Of a DNA stretch of 64,000 bases, positions 41,705 through 49,500 are shown piece after piece. The translations under genes and the position numbers were made by a program. The stretch spans positions 1,674,001 through 1,738,000 of the forward strand of contig NZ_CP059888.1 of assembly GCF_016469335.1 (NCBI RefSeq), in the 5' to 3' direction. Source of the DNA: Flocculibacter collagenilyticus. Its GTDB lineage: Bacteria; Pseudomonadota; Gammaproteobacteria; Enterobacterales; Alteromonadaceae. Each line of letters opens with the position of its first letter. The first letter of the stretch is position 1. The notes under the pieces are model-generated. The model ran no database searches, had not been told where the DNA came from, and saw only the letters and a list, made by a program, of their open reading frames with translations.

Positions 41705-43258
41705 ATGAAGCTTAAGGTTGTTGCATATTTAATCAAAGAAGGCTACAAAGAAACTGACATAATTAACCGCGATAAAAAAGCTAAGAGAATTGATGTCGAT
41801 ATAAACGGTAAAAGGAACAGTCTTTATATTAAAAGCGCAAGATCTAAGCCTAAGTGGAGTGGAATTTTTACTACTCATCCGAATGTTGATGAGTCCATTT
41901 TTTTCTCTGAGAGTGTATGTGGAATGTTTATAGTAGAAGCGCATGGAAGGTTAATTGCTTTTACATTTGGGCATGCTAAGTCACTGCTATTACCAGTCGT
42001 CATTCAACGTGGTTTCGGCTTAAGGGTATCACTGAACCTTGGCGACTCAGAACAAATTAAATCAATCGATAAGGCTACACTGAATAAAGTTGCCCTGAAG
42101 ACTCGCTCTCAAACCTCTAAAAATACAAATGTCTCAGATTTTGACTTTGAGTTTGACCATGAAATTCTAAAATCAATATCTGCTGTTGTCGAAGCTGATC
42201 ATGATGAATTAGAAATTGTGTCTGGTAGCGACTCCGTTTCTCTTTACACAAAAGTTAGTCTCGAAGAGCTACCTCAAATTGCTACAAGAATTATGTCTGC
42301 ATATATGTCAGATAAATATTTACTCAATTATCCGTGGATAGACTTTATTCAACCTGTGACTGACCCTGACACTATCTTCAACCTAAATGATAATATTATT
42401 CATAGGCTAAACTCTCAGAACTATGAGTCGATTTGGATCGCGTGCCCAGAAATTATGGATTATGATGACTTCTCTGGCTTTGTATATACAAAGAGGACAA
42501 AACAAGGTTGCTCGGTATGTATGCACCCTGAACTAGACTTGAAGTCATACGTTAAGGAAACAAAGTTTAAACTGCCTACAAATGTTGAAATATTGAAACG
42601 TAAACAAGTATACGCCTATAACTCCGACGAAGTAGAGGTTAAAGCTTGGTCACTCTTTCGTTGCTTCAATGTGGAGGTCGAGTTAGATGGAGATATCTTT
42701 GTATTAAATGATTCTCAGTGGTACAGACTTGAGAAAAAATTTAGTGATTCGGTAAATGAGTTTTTCAAACGCTTACCTCGATCGACAATTGATTTTCCAC
42801 CATATGGGGCTCTTACTGAGGGCGAGTATTTGAGGAAAATTGCTGACGGTGAAAATTTCGCCCTTTTGGATCAAAAATGGATCTATCCGCAAGGTACAGG
42901 GACTCGCATAGAGTTTTGTGATTTGCTTTCACAATGCGATGCATTTATTCATGTTAAAAAGTACGGAGCCTCTTCGGTATTGAGCCACTTGTTTTCACAA
43001 GCAACAGTAGCAACTGAGCTGTTGTTAAACGATAACACGGTACTCAGTCAGGTTAACTCGTATTTGGATGATACATATTTAAGTGTTGTATTTGATAAAA
43101 ATAAGTCTCCTCGTACCCACCGAGTTGTTCTAGCGATCATGCATAATAAACAGGGCGAAGTACATCTACCATTTTTTTCTAAAGTAAATCTCCGACATCA
43201 TAGTAGAAGGCTACAAAATATGGGATTCACAGTCGAAATCACTAAAATTAACGCATAA
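41705..43258 (+). CDS. TIGR04141/DUF6119 family sporadically distributed protein
   Basis: 517 residues, cytosolic. The layout fits the TIGR04141 (DUF6119) family: N-terminal AYLIKEGYKETDII, SGIFTTHPNVDE, GRLIAFTFGHAKSLL with VIQRGFGLRVSLN, then KTRSQTSKN, and later DGDIFVLNDSQWYRLEKKF and IEFCDLLSQCDAFIHVKKY with SSVLSHLFSQATVATELL. The family is scattered among bacteria, often near restriction or other defence genes, and has no settled biochemical role; the C-terminal half has a restriction-endonuclease-like hint. No methylase or other defence partner is nearby. Probably horizontally acquired. Confidence 0.75.
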   Translation: MKLKVVAYLIKEGYKETDIINRDKKAKRIDVDINGKRNSLYIKSARSKPKWSGIFTTHPNVDESIFFSESVCGMFIVEAHGRLIAFTFGHAKSLLLPVVIQRGFGLRVSLNLGDSEQIKSIDKATLNKVALKTRSQTSKNTNVSDFDFEFDHEILKSISAVVEADHDELEIVSGSDSVSLYTKVSLEELPQIATRIMSAYMSDKYLLNYPWIDFIQPVTDPDTIFNLNDNIIHRLNSQNYESIWIACPEIMDYDDFSGFVYTKRTKQGCSVCMHPELDLKSYVKETKFKLPTNVEILKRKQVYAYNSDEVEVKAWSLFRCFNVEVELDGDIFVLNDSQWYRLEKKFSDSVNEFFKRLPRSTIDFPPYGALTEGEYLRKIADGENFALLDQKWIYPQGTGTRIEFCDLLSQCDAFIHVKKYGASSVLSHLFSQATVATELLLNDNTVLSQVNSYLDDTYLSVVFDKNKSPRTHRVVLAIMHNKQGEVHLPFFSKVNLRHHSRRLQNMGFTVEITKINA

Positions 43259-43310
43259 ATAAGTAGTCAAGCGCCAATGAGTTAACTGCGTTGATTAGTA
43301 GGTGTTTCGC

Positions 43311-45101
43311 TTATCGCGCTTTTAACCAAAGCTCTGTACGTGCTTCGTCATTAACTGTTAACGCAGCAGCATGATGCTCAGGTTTATCTAGTACTAATGT
43401 TTTTGCCATAAGAATATTATCTCGAAATAAATGGCATTCAATACTGCTTTGTTCAATCAGTCCTTTTAGCACATTCTCAATATTTTTCTCTGTGACTTTA
43501 ACTCCATCAATCGCGATGATATCGTCGTTTGCGGCAATTCCAGCTTGTTCTGCTGGAGAATCTTCAAATACGTTCGTAATTTTTAACGTTTGATTAGTTG
43601 TTTTATATAAGAAACCTAAATAAGGCGTATTGGCGGTACCTTGTGCTTGAGACTCAAGCGAGTTAATTGTTTTGCTTGGGTTAAATTGCAGCGTTACACC
43701 AAATTCTTTTAGTAACTCAGCAAAGGGTAAGTCTTGGGTTGTGTTGATGGCGTTATCGATTTCTGCTGATAAGTCGGTAGTCGCAAATAATGAAATTAAA
43801 TCTGTTATGTCTTGCTGTTCTGTTCCAATGTTTTTCTCGCCATGCTGTTTCCATAGCGCTTTCATCACGTTGTCTAAATTATGCTTTCTATTTGAGTGTT
43901 TTATGATAAGCAGGTCAAAATACAATGCTATTAATCCACCTTTGGCGTAATAACTCACAATATTATTGGGGGCATCTTCAGCTTGTTTATAAAACTTAGT
44001 CCAAGCATCAAAGCTAGACTCAGTGACGGATTGCTTTAATCTGCCCTTACCACGGTAAACGCGGCTAAAAGTTTTCGCTAATAGCGTTAAATACTCTTGT
44101 TGATTAATAATGCCAGCTCGATATAACACAAAATCGTCGTAATAAGAGGTGAAGCCTTCATACGCCCATAATTGCGTTGTATAGGATTCTTGATCGAGTT
44201 GATATGGCATAAATGTAGCGGGTTTTATGCGTTTAACATTCCATGTATGAAAGTACTCGTGGCTACATAAGCTAAGAAATGTTTTGTAATCGTCAGATAG
44301 GGCTGCGTCATTTTTGAAAGGGAAATCATAACGCCCGCAAACTAAAACGGTTGAGTTTCGATGTTCTAAACCACCAAAGCCAGACTCTTGGATATTGGTT
44401 AAGAACCAGTATTCATCCATGGGATAAGGCGCAGTAAATAAGCTTAATTGATGTTCACAAATTTTTATTAAATCACTTTTTACTCGCTCTAAATCTGCGT
44501 AATGTTTGCCCGATAAAATTAAGTAATGAGGAATTCCGCACGCAGAAAAAGAAACAATGTCAAAGTCGCCTATTTCAACTGGGCAATCGATTAACTCGTC
44601 GTAATTATCAGCATGATATAAACCAAAGTTGAAAATTTCAGTAGATTGACCGCGCTGTAATCCGGTGGCTACTTGCCAGTTTGGCATGTCGTCACTGGCT
44701 AATATTTCTATATCGCAGCCTAGATGTTCATATGTTTTGGCGGTTAAGAATAAGGACGTACCATTAAAAAAGCCTCTGGTATCGTCTAAATAAGCCGTAC
44801 GTACTGATAGGTCAAATGCATAAACTTGGTATGTGATACGAACGGGTTGGCCTGTAGGGTAAATACGCCAAGTTTGTTTATCTAGTTTCTCTGACGTAAG
44901 TTCGGTGCCGTCTTGAGCGTTGGAACAAGCAATTGTAATAATATTTTTAGCAAAATCACGGATCATATAGCTGCCCGGTATCCAAGCGGGTAGGTATATA
45001 TCCATCGGAGTGTCATCCTTAGGAAAAAATGACATGGTTACGTTGTAAATATGTTGATTTTTTGCACTTAAATCGACGGTATATTTAATGTTTTCTTGCA
45101 T
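43311..45101 (-). CDS. M61 family glycyl aminopeptidase with PDZ domain
   Basis: 596 residues from ATG 45101, where QENIKYTVDLSAKNQHIYNV gives the normal family start; upstream ATGs at 45128 and 45182 would add residues without homology. Gluzincin zinc site: CSHEYFHTWNVKRIKP (HExxH) with the downstream Glu in LWAYEGFTSYYDD. The N-terminal beta domain has YLPAWIPGSYMIRDFAKN. A PDZ domain occupies about residues 490-575 (PYLGFLYK, then EDSPAEQAGIAANDDIIAIDG). Family enzymes release N-terminal Gly/Ala residues. No signal peptide is evident, so it is cytosolic. Confidence 0.92.
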   Translation of the reverse strand: MQENIKYTVDLSAKNQHIYNVTMSFFPKDDTPMDIYLPAWIPGSYMIRDFAKNIITIACSNAQDGTELTSEKLDKQTWRIYPTGQPVRITYQVYAFDLSVRTAYLDDTRGFFNGTSLFLTAKTYEHLGCDIEILASDDMPNWQVATGLQRGQSTEIFNFGLYHADNYDELIDCPVEIGDFDIVSFSACGIPHYLILSGKHYADLERVKSDLIKICEHQLSLFTAPYPMDEYWFLTNIQESGFGGLEHRNSTVLVCGRYDFPFKNDAALSDDYKTFLSLCSHEYFHTWNVKRIKPATFMPYQLDQESYTTQLWAYEGFTSYYDDFVLYRAGIINQQEYLTLLAKTFSRVYRGKGRLKQSVTESSFDAWTKFYKQAEDAPNNIVSYYAKGGLIALYFDLLIIKHSNRKHNLDNVMKALWKQHGEKNIGTEQQDITDLISLFATTDLSAEIDNAINTTQDLPFAELLKEFGVTLQFNPSKTINSLESQAQGTANTPYLGFLYKTTNQTLKITNVFEDSPAEQAGIAANDDIIAIDGVKVTEKNIENVLKGLIEQSSIECHLFRDNILMAKTLVLDKPEHHAAALTVNDEARTELWLKAR

Positions 45102-45492
45102 GTCATTTTCCAGTTTTTGTAGATGCATATGAACAGTGATGCTAATTCTTATTGAAGTCGCAGCGTTGTTGACGACATGCATTTACCATCCTCACTTAGT
45201 TTTCTCACTTAGTTTTTTAAGATGATGGAGGTTTATATGTTCGTCGATTAACTACGCCTGCAATCAGCGTGAGTATAGAATAATTTATATAATGTTAGAT
45301 AACATCTTCTTTTTAAGCTATTTTTATGAAAAGTAGGTTTATTACAAATTTTCTTTGTATGGTAACAGGTACGATGTGTTAAAATTTCCAAGCTGTAATT
45401 CCACGTCAAATCGAATACGCAATTCTTACCTCTCTAAGTATTGTTTATGCTTAGTAGATAAATACATCATTTCTTAATTTACGAGAACATTA
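45102..45492. other. Intergenic region without recognised gene
   Basis: 391 bp between the divergent M61 peptidase and acyl-CoA thioesterase genes. AT-rich; a promoter for each gene is expected but no clear -35/-10 pair, repeat or small ORF could be supported. Confidence 0.5.
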
Positions 45493-45888
45493 ATGGAAAA
45501 AGCTAAACTCATTGCCGTTAGAAAAGAACGCTCTATCGTTAGAACGACTAAAACCGTTTTTCCGGGTAGAACTAATCATCACAATACGTTGTTTGGTGGT
45601 GAAGCGTTGGCTTGGATGGATGAGGCCGCATTTATTTCTGCCACGCGCTTTTGCCGCAAACCTTTAGTGACTATTTCGTCTGATAAAGTGGATTTTAAAG
45701 AAGCCATTCCGTCTGGCTCAATTGTGGAAATTGTTGCAAAAGTTGTTGAAGTAGGTAACACCAGTATTAAAGTGCAAATAGATATTTACGTTGAGAACAT
45801 GTTTAAAGATGATCAACACAAAGCGATTTCTGGAGAATTTACGTTTGTGGCTTTAGATGAAAATAGAAAGCCTACTAGCGTCATTTAA
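45493..45888 (+). CDS. Hotdog-fold acyl-CoA thioesterase (YciA/BACH-like)
   Basis: 131 residues. Hotdog domain with TVFPGRTNHHNTLFGGEALAWMDEAAFISATRF, where the Asn-His and Asp positions match the catalytic Asn/Asp of YciA-type thioesterases, followed by TISSDKVDFKEAIPSGSIVEI and the beta strands of the core. Hydrolyses acyl-CoA esters in the cytosol; chain preference unknown. Convergent with gapA. Confidence 0.9.
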   Translation: MEKAKLIAVRKERSIVRTTKTVFPGRTNHHNTLFGGEALAWMDEAAFISATRFCRKPLVTISSDKVDFKEAIPSGSIVEIVAKVVEVGNTSIKVQIDIYVENMFKDDQHKAISGEFTFVALDENRKPTSVI

Positions 45889-45916
45889 CTAACGTTGATT
45901 AATTAGCGTTTAATTG

Positions 45917-45961
45917 GCTATGCTGACTCATCTAGTTTATACATTTGAGTAACAGCATAGC
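45917..45961. terminator. Long inverted repeat between convergent genes
   Basis: GCTATGCTG (45917-45925) pairs with CAGCATAGC (45953-45961), and the stem can extend inwards (CTCA/TGAG). It lies between the thioesterase and gapA 3' ends. There is no strong T run, so it may be a weak bidirectional terminator or an mRNA-stabilising hairpin. Confidence 0.5.
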
Positions 45962-45974
45962 TTGTTTATTGCGG

Positions 45975-46982
45975 TTAGGCGCTCATTAGCTCAACAGTAT
46001 TGTCTAACATTCTATTACTAAATCCCCATTCATTATCATACCAAGCCATTACCTTGATCAATTTATGCATCACACGGGTTTCAGACAATTCAAATATTGC
46101 AGAACTAGGGTTATGATTAAAATCGACCGATACCAGCGGCGCTGAATTCACACTCAGTACACTTTTTAACGGGCTAGTTGCGGCAGCTTGGGTCATGATT
46201 TCATTCACTTCTTCTACTGATGTATAGCGCGATGCCACAAATGTGAAATCGACTAATGATACATTGAGTGTAGGAACGCGAACGGCAAGCCCATCAATTT
46301 TTCCAGCCAATTCAGGAATGACTAAACCCACCGCGGCGGCTGCACCTGTTTTAGTCGGGATCATCGAATGAGCTGCGGCTCGTGCACGCCTTAAATCGTC
46401 ATGGTGCACATCTGTTAGGCGTTGATCATTAGTATAAGCATGAATTGTATTCATTAACCCTGAATCAATGCCGATGGCTTCATGAAGAGGTTTGGCGATG
46501 GGAGCAAGGCAGTTTGTTGTGCACGATGCATTAGAAATAACCGTCATATCCGGAGTAATAATGTGATGGTTAACGCCATGCACAATGGTTGCATCTACAC
46601 CTTTAGCGGGCGCTGAAATAATGACTTTTTTTGCGCCTGCAATTATGTGCGCATTGGCGGCTTCTTTACTTTGAAAAGCGCCAGTGCACTCTAGTACAAC
46701 GTCTATATTCAATTCAGCCCAAGGTAATTGTTCTGGGCTACGCTCTGAAAACATTCGAATTTCGTCATTGTTAACGTAAATTGCTGTGTCATTATGTTCT
46801 ACTTGTGCATTAAACCGACCATGTGCAGTGTCGTATTTCAAAAGGTGTGCGCTGGTTTCAGCGTCACCTAAGTCATTAATTGCTACAACACTAATAGGGT
46901 AGTGTTTTTCTGCTTCATATAGCGCGCGTAACACATTACGCCCAATACGACCAAATCCATTAATGGCTACTCGAATACTCAT
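45975..46982 (-). CDS. gapA: Type I glyceraldehyde-3-phosphate dehydrogenase
   Basis: 335 residues. NAD-binding [19 protein letters not shown], catalytic Cys in [15 protein letters not shown] (about residue 152), His in [11 protein letters not shown], and the C-terminal [14 protein letters not shown]. Close in type to the Pseudomonas Gap enzymes; the [15 protein letters not shown] segment is shared with Epd, so erythrose-4-phosphate dehydrogenase activity is a lesser alternative. A second, longer GAPDH is encoded at 54773, suggesting separate glycolytic and gluconeogenic roles. The upstream region has HexR-like boxes. Confidence 0.92.
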   Translation of the reverse strand: MSIRVAINGFGRIGRNVLRALYEAEKHYPISVVAINDLGDAETSAHLLKYDTAHGRFNAQVEHNDTAIYVNNDEIRMFSERSPEQLPWAELNIDVVLECTGAFQSKEAANAHIIAGAKKVIISAPAKGVDATIVHGVNHHIITPDMTVISNASCTTNCLAPIAKPLHEAIGIDSGLMNTIHAYTNDQRLTDVHHDDLRRARAAAHSMIPTKTGAAAAVGLVIPELAGKIDGLAVRVPTLNVSLVDFTFVASRYTSVEEVNEIMTQAAATSPLKSVLSVNSAPLVSVDFNHNPSSAIFELSETRVMHKLIKVMAWYDNEWGFSNRMLDNTVELMSA

Positions 46983-47006
46983 AACATCACCTGCAAAATC
47001 AAATAA

Positions 47007-47021
47007 TGTAGTAAAATTACA
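47007..47021. promoter_or_regulatory. HexR-like operator 1 upstream of gapA
   Basis: TGTAGTAAAATTACA differs in one base from the known gammaproteobacterial HexR palindrome TGTAATwwwATTACA. It lies 25 bases upstream of the gapA start. HexR is a 2-keto-3-deoxy-6-phosphogluconate-responsive regulator of central carbon genes, and gapA is a known target in related bacteria. Confidence 0.55.
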
Positions 47022-47069
47022 ACAAATGTGATTTTTTACAAGTGATTTATTCGTTTTTAAGTAATTAAG

Positions 47070-47084
47070 TGTAATTTAATTACT
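47070..47084. promoter_or_regulatory. HexR-like operator 2 between gapA and the GH77-like gene
   Basis: TGTAATTTAATTACT matches the HexR palindrome except for the last base. It is embedded in a longer perfect inverted repeat AAGTAATTAA...TTAATTACTT (about 47059-47085). It could control gapA, the divergent GH77-like gene, or both. Confidence 0.5.
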
Positions 47085-47220
47085 TGTTTATATTCTTAGC
47101 ATGACATGCTCGTCGCTTAACACTAAACTATAGCAGCGTTAACTATTCTGTATGTCAGCATTCGATTTACTGCTTCTGTTATAAGCAACCCACACGCGCT
47201 AATGTTTTTAGGATAATAAT

Positions 47221-49098
47221 ATGAAACAACAGGTTATTGAGTTTTTAGCTGAATCTAAAGGTATTGCGACAGTATACCTCGACAGCGATGGTAATGAAGT
47301 GAATGTAGAACCCGCGCTGATTGAAAACGCGCTGCGCTGCATGGGTTATTCAACTCATGACGATAACGAATTAGCGATTCAGGCAGCACAGGAAGTTGAT
47401 CAATATTGGCTTACAGCATTAAATCCCGTTTATATAGTTGAGCGCGAGCAAGATTGGGAATTTGAAGTGCGTTTACCCATTGAGTTTGTAAACGATGAAT
47501 TAGTGCTAATCGTTGAATTAGAAAATGGTGGCCAGCAGGAATTCATGGTTACACCAATTCTTGGTGCGCTAGTTGGTTCGCATGATATTAATGAAGGTGA
47601 ATTTCAAGCGTACCATTTAGAGTTAGAGCAAAGTTTACCGTTAGGCTATCACACGGTGTCGTTGTACGAGCGAAATGTACCCGAGCCTCTTGGCGTTTCA
47701 CTGTTAATTGTTACCCCAGAAAAAGCGTATGTATTTGAGCCTGATCGCTCAGAAGGCAGTCTAGAAAATAATTTATTAGAACTGATTCTGCCTAGTGACA
47801 CGATTGAAGTGAAAGGTATGACAGTTGATGCATGCAGAATGCACAGTGGCGCACGTTGGGGCATGGTAGATTTTAGAGATTTACAACTATTTGCTAAGCA
47901 TGTTTTTGAGAGTCAATCGCAAAATAATTTTGAGTTTGTGGGGTTTGATTTAGATAGTAAGGGCATTAGCCCCGAAATGTCGCTAGTTCGGTACGGCATG
48001 GCCTCTATTAGCTTTATCAATATTGAAAAGGTGGTTGGCTTCGCGCAATCTAAACAAGTGCAAACGCTTTATCAAAGTGACAGCTACCAGCAATCGTTAG
48101 CTGAGTTACGTCAGCAGTCATGTATAACAAGTGAGCATATTCATACTTTAACCCAGTTAAAAATAGATTTATTAATGCCACTTTATACTTGGTTTATTGA
48201 GCACAAAACCCAGCACGAAACACTCAGTGATGAATTTAACGTGTTTCAAGAAAATTGCGATGTAGCGTTGTTAAATGTTCTGAAAAAAGACCTGTTAGCA
48301 AGTAAGTCTGACAAAGTAGGACTTGATGCTTTTATTTGGATGGTGTGGTTAGCTGAACGTCAATTTACTGCACTTAAATCGTTAATTCAGCTAGGTGCAA
48401 GCCAATGTGGCGCTGGGCAATATGATATATGTTTACCCTTCGAATTAGAATCAAGCCTAGTGTGCATGCAAGCGCGAGCGGAATTAACTGACGACGCTAC
48501 GAGCAATAACAAAGGTGAGCACCACTTATTTTTCAATCAGCTTAAAATAGGTAAAAGCGAAGGGTGTGATACCGATGTTCCGGTTACTAATCCGCTGAAT
48601 ATTGGTGAGCTTTACAAACAAGCATTTAAACCGTTAGTGATTGCGCTACAAAATGTGATGAGTAAGAGTTCCATCATTAAGCTGCCACCTTTAATGACGT
48701 TATTGCATAGGTGGGTAGAGCCTGTGGCAAACGACCTTAAAATAGAAAACAAAGAGCAAGGTGTTTATGTGTATTACCCATTTTCAGAGCTATTAGCCAT
48801 CATTAAGCTAGAAAGCCAGCGAAATAACTGTAGTGTGATATTTGATGCTAATGACGGCGAGCAAATGCCAGACGAGCTATTATCTCAAGTGCTTGATGAA
48901 GGTTTTATTATGATGTCTAACGGTGCAGAGGCTGAAGATGAAGACGCAGAGACGGTAACGCACAGAATGAAAGCATTTCCTCTCTCTCATATGCTAAATG
49001 AAAATAAAACTATTGAGGGAACTGCAAAACGTTATACTCAATCTTTAAATGAGTTACTTGAAAACGATGCGTGGATGACTACGCCATTTCCTTCTTAA
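47221..49098 (+). CDS. Degenerate 4-alpha-glucanotransferase (GH77) homologue, probable pseudoenzyme
   Basis: 625 residues, intact frame. The MalQ layout is recognisable: N-terminal carbohydrate-binding-like domain ending YHTVSLYERN, then SGARWGMVDFRDLQLFAKH (MalQ: NWGIGDFGDL), WMVWLAERQFTALKSLIQLG (MalQ: QWLAdrQL), PLMTLLHRWVEP (MalQ: RIDHVMGLMRLWWIP) and GVYVYYPFSELLAIIKLESQ (MalQ: GAYVHYPFDDLLAIL). The catalytic positions are lost: PYSPSSR is absent, the nucleophile R-x-D-H motif reads KLPPLM, and the acid/base ED-x-G motif reads ANDGEQ. It is therefore probably inactive as a transglycosylase. Followed by an equally degenerate branching-enzyme homologue. Confidence 0.75.
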   Translation: MKQQVIEFLAESKGIATVYLDSDGNEVNVEPALIENALRCMGYSTHDDNELAIQAAQEVDQYWLTALNPVYIVEREQDWEFEVRLPIEFVNDELVLIVELENGGQQEFMVTPILGALVGSHDINEGEFQAYHLELEQSLPLGYHTVSLYERNVPEPLGVSLLIVTPEKAYVFEPDRSEGSLENNLLELILPSDTIEVKGMTVDACRMHSGARWGMVDFRDLQLFAKHVFESQSQNNFEFVGFDLDSKGISPEMSLVRYGMASISFINIEKVVGFAQSKQVQTLYQSDSYQQSLAELRQQSCITSEHIHTLTQLKIDLLMPLYTWFIEHKTQHETLSDEFNVFQENCDVALLNVLKKDLLASKSDKVGLDAFIWMVWLAERQFTALKSLIQLGASQCGAGQYDICLPFELESSLVCMQARAELTDDATSNNKGEHHLFFNQLKIGKSEGCDTDVPVTNPLNIGELYKQAFKPLVIALQNVMSKSSIIKLPPLMTLLHRWVEPVANDLKIENKEQGVYVYYPFSELLAIIKLESQRNNCSVIFDANDGEQMPDELLSQVLDEGFIMMSNGAEAEDEDAETVTHRMKAFPLSHMLNENKTIEGTAKRYTQSLNELLENDAWMTTPFPS

Positions 49099-49156
49099 CG
49101 GGTATTGGCGCAATTTCATTATTGCTTCATTCTTAGTCTATTCAGCTTGAGCCGGT

Positions 49157-49181
49157 AAAGGTGCTAGTCATTTGCACCTTT
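49157..49181 (+). terminator. Probable terminator after the GH77-like gene
   Basis: AAAGGTGC (49157-49164), loop, GCACCTTT (49174-49181), followed by ATTA. An 8-bp stem with a weak T tract. Confidence 0.5.
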
Positions 49182-49500
49182 ATTACCCCTCCATTATTCC
49201 TTTATGACACCTCTAGTACGCCCTTATCACTCCCTTAGTACTCATTTAGTCACGCTTGATTTAACACCTACTTCATTAACACCTATGTAGATAAAGCTAG
49301 GGAGATTTACCTTACTGAGGGCCAAATAGTCAGGAAAGGTTAATAAGTACTAGCAATATCAATATTGCTTCCATAAAACAGACGGTTGCATTTTACATAT
49401 ATCAAAAAATAACTCGTTGTTCTGTACTTATGTACTATGCTTAATGAAGATTATTTTCAAATCTAGCAAGCCCATCAATAATAAAAATACAGGGTAGATA
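49182..49500. other. Intergenic region without recognised gene
   Basis: About 320 bp between the two degenerate glucan-enzyme genes. Pyrimidine-rich at the start (repeated CACTCCC/CCTTAT-like words), then AT-rich. No ORF, tRNA or clear operator was found; a promoter for the branching-enzyme-like gene is expected. Confidence 0.4.

Noticed and set aside
45975-46982. Calling the gene epd (erythrose-4-phosphate dehydrogenase)
   Set aside because: Most motifs ([25 protein letters not shown]-like segment) fit type I GAPDH; only the [11 protein letters not shown] segment is Epd-like.
47221-49098. Calling the gene active malQ
   Set aside because: The overall fold signals match GH77, but the catalytic motifs are absent; an active enzyme call is not supported.
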